From: Gemmataceae bacterium
GTDB taxonomy: Bacteria; Planctomycetota; Planctomycetia; Gemmatales; Gemmataceae
Reading direction: 5' to 3'
Assembly: GCA_028288765.1 (NCBI GenBank)
Contig: JAQGHQ010000463.1
Coordinates: 1 to 32,876, forward strand
DNA length: 32,876 nt
Shown here: positions 8,205 through 14,058 of the stretch, piece by piece
Position numbering within the stretch: the first letter of the stretch is position 1
Layout of the letters: the number at the start of each line of letters is the position of its first letter
Made by a program: the position numbers and the translations under genes
The notes under the pieces: model-generated
The model's database searches: none
The model's input: the letters and a program-made list of their open reading frames with translations, nothing else
What the model was told of the DNA's origin: nothing

Positions 8205-8989
8205 GCGACCGCCAGCGGCCGGAGCCGGCCGCGCTCGGCCGCGACGAACGCCTTGAGCCCGGCGAGGACCTGCCCCCGGGTCTCCAGGTAGCCGTCGTGC
8301 CCGCCGAAGGCCGCGGCGTGGTTCGTCCGGACGTCGTAGCGCGGCGGCGGCACGCCGGGGTCGTTCAGAAACTCGACCCCGAACGCCTCGCGGGCGACCT
8401 CCCGCACGCTCACCGGTTCCGTGGCGAGGTTGACGAGCGACAGGCCGGCTGCGAGGGCGGTCTGCACGTCCCGCGAGAGGCGGTTCAGGTTGTAGAACTG
8501 GTAGACCGCGTCGGCCGGGATCTTGTGGACCTCGTGGTCGTGCAGCAGGTCGTACACCGCGTTCTTCTTCAACCCCGGGCCGTACAACCCGGGCAGCCGG
8601 ACCGACAGGACGCGCGGGAAGTGCTCCGCGGCGAGTTGTTCGAGCTGGAGCCGGTGCCGGCCGTAGGGGGTCTGGGCGGCGGGGTCGATCGGGGTGTCTT
8701 CGTCGACCCCGACCGGCGTCGGGTAGACGGCGACGGTGGAGACGATCACGACGGTCTCCGCCCGGCAGGCGGAGAGACAGCCCCACAGCCGGTTGAGGAC
8801 CCCGCGGTCGGCGTCCGCGTCCTGGTTGGCGACCCACATGGCGGCCGGCATCGCGCTGACCACGAGCAGCCCGAACCGTTTGCCGCGAACCGCCTCGATG
8901 TTCTTCGAATTGAACCAGGTGTCGAATCGGTACTGGGCGGCGAGGTTGCCGCCGACGAACCCGGTGTGGCCGATCAGGGCGTTGGGCAT
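8201..8989 (-). CDS. NAD(P)-dependent epimerase/dehydratase-like short protein
   Basis: An extended-SDR-type Rossmann protein of 262 residues. The nucleotide-binding loop is IGHTGFVGGNL (residues 6-16). VVIVSTVAVYP (about 80-90) holds the conserved Ser/Thr, and Tyr109 in TPYGRHR is in the place of the catalytic Tyr. The residue four positions after that Tyr is Arg113, not Lys. The protein is shorter than typical sugar epimerases (about 310-340), mainly in the substrate domain. The ATG at 8989 has an AGGAGG ribosome-binding site, and starts further upstream run through a repeat and are rejected. It overlaps the TIM-barrel gene by four bases, suggesting that the two enzymes act in sequence on one sugar. 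Confidence 0.8.
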   Translation of the reverse strand: MPNALIGHTGFVGGNLAAQYRFDTWFNSKNIEAVRGKRFGLLVVSAMPAAMWVANQDADADRGVLNRLWGCLSACRAETVVIVSTVAVYPTPVGVDEDTPIDPAAQTPYGRHRLQLEQLAAEHFPRVLSVRLPGLYGPGLKKNAVYDLLHDHEVHKIPADAVYQFYNLNRLSRDVQTALAAGLSLVNLATEPVSVREVAREAFGVEFLNDPGVPPPRYDVRTNHAAAFGGHDGYLETRGQVLAGLKAFVAAERGRLRPLAVA

Positions 8990-9000
8990 GAAACCCTCCT

Positions 9001-9101
9001 GGCGAGCGGGGGGCGTAAGCCCCCCTGAATTCTTCTCTTCTTCTCTTCGATCCGGATTCCGAGAACGCATCGGTATCAGGGGGCTGATGCCCCCTCTCGC
9101 C
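9001..9101. repeat. Inverted repeat element with GGCGAG ends and GGGGGC/GCCCCC hairpins
   Basis: The left arm (9001-9030) contains GGGGGGC-GTAA-GCCCCCC (9008-9025), a perfect 7-bp stem. The right arm (9074-9101) contains AGGGGGC-TGAT-GCCCCCT (9078-9095). The outer ends are GGCGAG and CTCGCC, so the arms are also imperfect inverted copies of each other. The element fills the gap between the glycosyltransferase stop and the epimerase ribosome-binding site. Confidence 0.75.
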
Positions 9102-9148
9102 CAGCCAAGCGCGCCGGCATCAGGAGACTTGCGCCCCCGCGCGCAAGG

Positions 9149-9973
9149 TCACGGGTTGTACCACCCCAGGCAGGCGGCGAACAGACACTTCAGAACCCGC
9201 AGGTTCCCACGGACGGGGCTGATCTTCGTCGGCGTCGGCCCGTGCGCTGGGTACCGGCGGGCGACCGGGATTTCGCCCACCCGGAACCCCAGCCGGGCCG
9301 CCCGGATCGCCAGGTAGTAGTGCAGCTCGTACCCGGGAAATACGTCCCGGAACACCGCCACCCGGGGGTCTTCGAGGAACCGCCGGCTGTACCCGCGGAA
9401 CCCGTTCGTCGTGTCGGTGTACCGGTATCGGCTCGCCAGCGAGATCAGGGGGGCGTGCAGGAACCTCACCCCGACCCGGCGGCTGAAGGGGAGGTGTTCC
9501 GACACGCCGCCGCGGATGAACCGCGACCCCTGGACGTGGTCGTACCCCGCCCGGAGCTGGTCAATGAAACGCGGGATCGCGTCCGGCCCGTCCTTTCCGT
9601 TCCCGTCCATCGAGACGACGCCCCGGTATCCCCGGTCGAGGGCCCAGGCGAACGCCATCCGCATCTGCGCGCCGAGCTTCCCCGGCCCGGTCTTGGTCAG
9701 GAGGGTATTCACCCCGAGCGCGCGCAGGCCGTCGTGGGCGGTCGACCCGTCGGTGCTGCCGCCGTCGGCGACCACGACGTCGGCCGTTCCGGCGCAGGGC
9801 CCCCGCATCGCCGCGAGCTGGTTTTGCAGCTTCCCGTTCTCGTTGATCACGAACACACAGACGCAGTAGTCGGCGGACCTGGGGGCGTACTCGGCGGTGG
9901 TAAAGGCCGGGACCTGGCGCGGTGCCGGAGCTGGGGCAGTCACGGGGCGGGGTACGGTGAGCACGGGCGGCAC
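9149..9973 (-). CDS. Family 2 glycosyltransferase, soluble
   Basis: A GT-A fold enzyme of 274 residues. After a Pro-rich lead of about 35 residues, CVCVFVINENGKLQNQL begins the nucleotide-sugar domain. VVVADGGSTDGST (67-78) is the characteristic first Asp motif, and VVSMDGNGKDGPDAI (119-133) is where the metal-binding DxD usually lies, here Asp-Gly-Asn. VQGSRFIRGG and TNGFRGYSRR are acceptor-side motifs typical of dolichol/polyprenyl-phosphate transferases. There is no membrane segment. A GTG start at 9973 is used because no ATG precedes the domain; the true start may be further in. It follows the membrane glycosyltransferase by 27 bp and is probably co-transcribed with it. Confidence 0.87.
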   Translation of the reverse strand: MPPVLTVPRPVTAPAPAPRQVPAFTTAEYAPRSADYCVCVFVINENGKLQNQLAAMRGPCAGTADVVVADGGSTDGSTAHDGLRALGVNTLLTKTGPGKLGAQMRMAFAWALDRGYRGVVSMDGNGKDGPDAIPRFIDQLRAGYDHVQGSRFIRGGVSEHLPFSRRVGVRFLHAPLISLASRYRYTDTTNGFRGYSRRFLEDPRVAVFRDVFPGYELHYYLAIRAARLGFRVGEIPVARRYPAHGPTPTKISPVRGNLRVLKCLFAACLGWYNP

Positions 9974-10000
9974 TCGTTGCGGCTCGGGGTGGGGTGCGTC

Positions 10001-10987
10001 CTACTCGGACCGGTCCATGACGTTCCGGCGGGCGAGGTCGGAGAGCATGACCGTGCTCGCCTGTTCCTCCCGGACGTGATAGAGGGGCCGGTCGACCGCC
10101 TCCTCGAGCAGCCGGCCGAGGTGTTCGCCGATCATCGTCAGCATCACGAACACCAGGAAGAACAGGCCGCTCACCTGGAGGCTCAGGGTCGTCCACCCCG
10201 GCATCACGTCCTCCTTGAACAGGTATACCACGACCACGTACAGACTATACACCAGGCTCAGGAAGCTCCCCGCCAGCCCGAGCAGGCTCACGAGCCGGAG
10301 GGGGGCGACCGGGTGGTTCACCGCGATCGACGCGGCCACCCGGACCGACCGCCGCAGGTTCACCCGCGGGACCCGGCCGCTCCGCGAGATGAATGCGTAC
10401 TCGTGGGTCGCGGTCGACAGCCCGATCTCGGACGCGATCAGGGCGAACACCCGCTTCCGCTGGCGGACCCGGGTCAGGGCGTTCACCGCCGCCCGGCTCA
10501 TGCACCGAAAGACCCCGGTCACCCGGACCGGGTCGAGCCCCAGGAGCCCGCGGGCGGTCCGGAAGAACCCCCACCGGAGGGCGCGGTACAGGGCGCCCGG
10601 GGGCGTCGGGAACGGGGCGACCCCGAAGACGACGTCGGCCCCGGCCCGGCACCGCTCGACCATCGCCGGGATCTCGGCGGGCGGGTCGAACTCCGGGTGG
10701 AGCGTGACCACGACGTCGCCGATCGCCGCGTCCAGCCCGGCCGTCATTGCCGTCTCCGGCTTCATCCGCCGCGACAGCCGCAGGTATCGAACGCACTTGT
10801 ACGTCTTCAGGAGGTCCCGGACGACCCCGGCGGTGTCGTCGCGGGCCCCGTTGTCGACCAGGACCAGCTCGAAGTTCGTGTACCGGTCGTCGAGCGTGCG
10901 ATACACCTCCGCCACGAACCCCGGGAGGAACCGGGCGTAGCTCCGGAGGACCGCGACCACCGACACGAATACGTCCGTCTTGGGCAT
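10001..10987 (-). CDS. Family 2 glycosyltransferase with two C-terminal membrane helices
   Basis: Organised like GtrB/ArnC/DPM-type polyprenyl-phosphate sugar synthases: a cytoplasmic GT-A domain (about 1-215), then two membrane helices (about 229-256 and 268-288) and a short cytoplasmic tail. VSVVAVLRSYARFLPGFV starts the domain and NFELVLVDNGARDDT (38-52) gives the first Asp motif. RLSRRMKPETAMTAGLDAA matches the 'R..G...A...G...A' helix. At the DADLQDPPE position the chain reads LHPEFDPPAEI (96-106), so the usual DxD is missing. GMGV-like VTGVFRCMSRAAVNAL replaces the usual 'FRL.dR.v..al'. A GGGAG ribosome-binding site precedes the ATG. The likely product is an undecaprenyl-linked sugar for surface glycan assembly; the donor is unknown. 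Confidence 0.85.
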   Translation of the reverse strand: MPKTDVFVSVVAVLRSYARFLPGFVAEVYRTLDDRYTNFELVLVDNGARDDTAGVVRDLLKTYKCVRYLRLSRRMKPETAMTAGLDAAIGDVVVTLHPEFDPPAEIPAMVERCRAGADVVFGVAPFPTPPGALYRALRWGFFRTARGLLGLDPVRVTGVFRCMSRAAVNALTRVRQRKRVFALIASEIGLSTATHEYAFISRSGRVPRVNLRRSVRVAASIAVNHPVAPLRLVSLLGLAGSFLSLVYSLYVVVVYLFKEDVMPGWTTLSLQVSGLFFLVFVMLTMIGEHLGRLLEEAVDRPLYHVREEQASTVMLSDLARRNVMDRSE

Positions 10988-11022
10988 CCCGTCTCCCGGC
11001 CCAGGGCATCGCCCTGGGCGGA

Positions 11023-12162
11023 CTACGCCGCTTCGGCCGGCTGCCTGGTGTCACCCCACCCGAACCGCTTCGCCATCTCGTCGGCCACGTCGTAGACGTT
11101 GTCGATCTTCCCGCCCATCACCACGTGGTAGTTCGGGATGCCGTGGTTCGGGCGGAACAGGATGGGGCGGGAATCGTCCATCTCGCTCCGCGGCAGGACC
11201 GTCTTCACCTCCCAGAGCGACTCGCGGTACTCGCACCCGGCGAGGGCCGGGAGGTACCGGGCGGCGTCGCGGACCATGTGCGCGAACGCGGTCCGTTTCT
11301 CGGCCCGCCCGGCCACCTCGTAGGCGGCCAGGTGGGGCTCGGCCGGGAGCCCATCGTACCAGTGCCCGTGCGGGGTATACCGGACGTGGCTGAGCGTGTG
11401 CAGCCCCCGCGGCGGGAACGGCATGCACGAGAAGAACGGCCCGTCCATCACGGTCACGCCCAGCTCCTTCACCGCCGGCGGGACCGCCACCAGCGCCAGC
11501 TCGGCCAGTTCGTGCTTGAGCGGGATGACGGGGAGCCCCGAGGCCGCCGCCACCGCGTTCGTCTGGGCGTAGGCACAGCTCACGACCATCCCGGCGTCCA
11601 CCCGGGCTCCCGCCAGCTCGACCCGGACCGATCCGCCCGGGAGCCCGGCGACCCGCCCCACGGGCGTATTCAGCCGGACCTCGACGCCCGCCCGCCGGAC
11701 CCGGTCGGCCATCAGCTGGGCCAGCCGGGCCGAGTCGAAGGCGTACTCCCGGACGCGGAACACCTCCTCGACCAGCGCCCGGTCGAACAGGGCTCGCACC
11801 ACGTCGGCCGCAGGCTCGACCGGGGCGCCGATCCGCCGCATGCTCTCGGCGAACTGCTCGGCGGTCGTCTTCGACCCCTGCCGGGCGACGGCGTACACCT
11901 TCTCGAAGGTCGCGTCGACCGCCGGGCCGAACTCGGCGACGAACCGGGGGAAGTTGACCCGGCTGCGGAGGGCGGTGAGCACGCTCCGGGGGTAGTGGTA
12001 TCCGTTGTGGACGCGGGCCTGGTTGGCGTAGGAGGCACGCCGCATCAGGCCGGGGGCCCGCTCGCAGACGAGCACCCGGCGGAGGTGGGCGGCCAGGAAC
12101 TCGGCCAGGTAAAGGCCGTAGAACCCACCCCCGACAACGATCGCGTCCCACCGCTCGGCCAT
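11023..12162 (-). CDS. FAD-dependent oxidoreductase (DAO-like)
   Basis: A 379-residue flavoprotein. The N-terminal dinucleotide fold is AIVVGGGFYGLYLAEFLA (GxGxxG, about 8-25), followed by VLVCERAP with the acidic residue that holds ribose, and RASYANQARVHNGYHYPRS, a motif seen in members of the DAO superfamily that lie in polysaccharide loci. A second flavin contact, ADEMAKRFGWG near the C-terminus, follows GGKIDNVYDVADE. The substrate is unknown; a sugar or amino-sugar linked to the nearby transferases is a reasonable guess. It has a GAGG ribosome-binding site and a 35-bp gap to the next glycosyltransferase. A repeat element separates it from lpxA upstream. Confidence 0.8.
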   Translation of the reverse strand: MAERWDAIVVGGGFYGLYLAEFLAAHLRRVLVCERAPGLMRRASYANQARVHNGYHYPRSVLTALRSRVNFPRFVAEFGPAVDATFEKVYAVARQGSKTTAEQFAESMRRIGAPVEPAADVVRALFDRALVEEVFRVREYAFDSARLAQLMADRVRRAGVEVRLNTPVGRVAGLPGGSVRVELAGARVDAGMVVSCAYAQTNAVAAASGLPVIPLKHELAELALVAVPPAVKELGVTVMDGPFFSCMPFPPRGLHTLSHVRYTPHGHWYDGLPAEPHLAAYEVAGRAEKRTAFAHMVRDAARYLPALAGCEYRESLWEVKTVLPRSEMDDSRPILFRPNHGIPNYHVVMGGKIDNVYDVADEMAKRFGWGDTRQPAEAA

Positions 12163-12181
12163 GGATCGCCTCGCGGAACCG

Positions 12182-12330
12182 ACTCAGGGCGTTGCCCTGG
12201 GCTAAAGGGCTGTCAGTCCTTCGGACTGCAAATCCGGGCTTTCGGCAACATTCCCGATCGCTCGACTACGAAGACTGTTTTCAGCCCGAAGGGCTGGGAG
12301 CCCTTAACCCTGGGCAACGCCCTGGGTGGC
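12182..12330. repeat. Multi-hairpin intergenic repeat with CAGGGCGTTGCCC ends
   Basis: The ends are imperfect inverted copies about 29 bases long: ACTCAGGGCGTTGCCCTGGG from 12182, and CCCTGGGCAACGCCCTGGGT ending at 12327. Inside are two perfect hairpins, CAGTCC-TTC-GGACTG (12214-12228) and CAGCCC-GAA-GGGCTG (12282-12296). The left end is itself a hairpin (CAGGGC-GTT-GCCCTG, 12185-12199). It ends at the lpxA stop and lies before the FAD gene. Confidence 0.85.
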
Positions 12331-12331
12331 C

Positions 12332-13171
12332 TCACGCCGCCGCGTCCTGGGCGTTCGGGTCGAAACAGGCCGGCCCGCAGATCCCGCGTTTCGACGCCCG
12401 GATGAAGTCGATCAGTTCGCGGACCGCCGGGACGGTGCCCAGATCGGCCTCGATCCGCATCAGGGCGGCGGGGATGGTCAGCCGTTCCATGTAGATCACC
12501 CGGAACGCCCGGCGGACGGCCTGGATCTCGGCCGTCGGCACCCCGGCCCGGCGCATCCCGATCACGTTCACCCCGCACACCCGGTTCACGTCCTGCATCA
12601 CCCAGAACGGGGGGATGTCCTTGCTGGTGGCCGACGCCCCGCTGAGCAGGGCCAGCCGGCCGACGCGGCAGAACTGGTGGACCGCCGAGTTCCCCGACAG
12701 CAGCACCCGGTCGCCGGTCTCGACGTGCCCGCCGAGCAGGGCACAGTTCGCGTAGATCCCGTAACTGCCCACCACGCAGTCGTGGGCGACGTGGCTGCCG
12801 ACCATGAACAGGTTGCCGTCGCCGATCCGCGTCACCCCGGTCCCCGGGCCGACCCCGACCGGCATCCCGCGGTGGACGGTCGTGTGTTCGCGGAACGTGT
12901 TCCCTCCGCCGATCTCCACGGCCGTCAGTTCGCCCTTGTACCCGAGGTGCTGCGGGGGCCCGCCGAGGACGGCCCCGGCCCCGATCACGTTGTCGCGGCC
13001 GGCGGTGAGCAGGCCGACCAGATGCGCGTGGGGGCCGACCGAGCACCCGGGGCCGAGCGTCACCGGGCCGTCGATCACGGCACCCGGCCCGACCCGCACG
13101 TCGTCCGCGAGCTTCGCCTCGGCGGAGATGACCGCCGAGGGATGGATGAGCTGGGTAACGGGGCGAGTCAT
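12332..13171 (-). CDS. lpxA: Acyl-[ACP]-UDP-N-acetylglucosamine O-acyltransferase
   Basis: First committed enzyme of lipid A synthesis: it transfers a hydroxyacyl chain from ACP to UDP-GlcNAc. The left-handed beta helix is visible as hexapeptide repeats from about residue 8 to 190 (IHPSAVISAEAKLADDVRVG and on). The catalytic region SHVAHDCVVG places His127 and His130, equivalent to His122/His125 of the E. coli enzyme. GPPQHLGYKGE and FREHTTVHRG are further family marks, and the C-terminal helical domain (about 205-279) is present. Length (279) is close to the family's 262. An AAAGGA site lies seven bases before the ATG. It heads the glycan block, though the repeat after it may reduce read-through. 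Presence of lpxA implies an outer membrane with lipid A. Confidence 0.93.
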   Translation of the reverse strand: MTRPVTQLIHPSAVISAEAKLADDVRVGPGAVIDGPVTLGPGCSVGPHAHLVGLLTAGRDNVIGAGAVLGGPPQHLGYKGELTAVEIGGGNTFREHTTVHRGMPVGVGPGTGVTRIGDGNLFMVGSHVAHDCVVGSYGIYANCALLGGHVETGDRVLLSGNSAVHQFCRVGRLALLSGASATSKDIPPFWVMQDVNRVCGVNVIGMRRAGVPTAEIQAVRRAFRVIYMERLTIPAALMRIEADLGTVPAVRELIDFIRASKRGICGPACFDPNAQDAAA

Positions 13172-13215
13172 GCGGAATCCTTTCCGGGGCCGCCTCGGTT
13201 CCGTATCCGGCGGCG

Positions 13216-13232
13216 CGGGCCATCATGGCCCG
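13216..13232. promoter_or_regulatory. Palindrome CGGGCCAT-C-ATGGCCCG upstream of lpxA
   Basis: Two perfect 8-bp arms are separated by a single base, 45-61 bp before the lpxA start. The one-base spacer suits a dimeric DNA-binding protein better than an RNA hairpin. No other copy was noticed in the window. The role is a guess, and no promoter boxes were identified. Confidence 0.3.
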
Positions 13233-13299
13233 GCGGGCTCGTCTGTTTACGCCATTCCCCGCGGCCGTGCCAGCCCAATTTCCCGGCCCGACCGGAAGG

Positions 13300-13906
13300 T
13301 CATTTCTTGACCGATCTCAGGTAGTTCGCCACGCCCCCCCGCTTGAACTCGACCGCCACGTCGAGCGGGGTCATCGCCGGGATGGCCGGGAAGCGGACCG
13401 GTTCCGCGCCCGGCGGCGACGACGGAGGGATCTCCACCTTCTCCGGCCGCGCGACCGTCTGCGCGGCGGTATCCGCCCGGTGCTCGACCAGGATCTTCAC
13501 CACGTCCAGGTGCCCTGCGCGGGCCGCGAGGTGCGCGGCCGTCCAGCCGAAGGCGCTATCGGCGTTCACGTCCGCCCCATTCAGGAGAAGGAGGGTGACG
13601 GTATCCGCCCGGCCGGCCTCGGCCGCGCGGTGCAGGGGGGTATACAAGTCTGTCGGGCTCGGCTTGCGGGGGTGCGGGAACCGCTCCCGCTCGTTCACCA
13701 GTTTGGGGTACTTCTCCACGAGCGTCCGCAGGTGGTCGACTTCCCCCCGTTCGGCGAACAGGTGGATCGCCGCGATGATCGCGGCCTCGTACCTTCTTCC
13801 CGGCCGATACGTCCGCCGGCACCGGGGCGGCGTGGGCCCCCGCGCCCCCGGCGGCCAGCGCGAAGGTCGCGACGACGGCAAACGGGATCGGGCTGGTCAC
13901 GCACAT
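13300..13906 (-). pseudogene. Secreted ankyrin-repeat protein, frameshifted
   Basis: The ankyrin part is plain: DLYTPLHRAAEAGRADTVTL, then LLNGADVNADSAFGWTAAHL and AARAGHLDVVKILVEHRAD, ending with a degenerate repeat and LRSVKK. It encodes roughly 150 residues in one frame ending at 13300. The matching start is in another frame: ATG at 13906 gives a good signal peptide (MCVTSPIPFAVVATFALAAG ending near AHAAPVPA). The two frames join around 13795-13800, where a single extra base (or two missing) would restore one reading frame through 'AGKK' into 'RYEAAIIAAIHLF'. Either the gene is recently broken, a sequencing error is present, or frameshifting occurs. In the ankyrin frame the ATG at 13881 gives Arg/Pro-rich antisense-like sequence and is not convincing. 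Confidence 0.75.
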
Positions 13907-14058
13907 GCCGGGTTCTCCCGTGCGGTCCGGGCGTCACGGACCGACTGTACCACGCGCCCGTCCGGCGGGGCAACCGGTGCGCCCATGGCGCCTCGGCTTG
14001 CATCCCTCCGACCGGCCCGGATAATCATGGTGACGGTTGGTATTCCGGGGCCCCCGGC

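Noticed and set aside
8205..8837. Longer start for the TIM-barrel isomerase
   Set aside because: Upstream residues are Arg/Pro-rich and antisense-like within the epimerase gene, and the ATGA junction at 8201-8204 explains the start.
9242..11095. A 617-codon open frame on the plus strand
   Set aside because: It is antisense to the two glycosyltransferases; its Arg/Pro/His/Gln-rich composition is typical of a high-GC shadow frame, and it has no family motifs.
13225..14058. Longer start for the WD40 kinase frame
   Set aside because: The extra 278 codons run antisense through the ankyrin gene and give Arg-rich sequence; the ATG at 14059 opens the zinc-ribbon motif.
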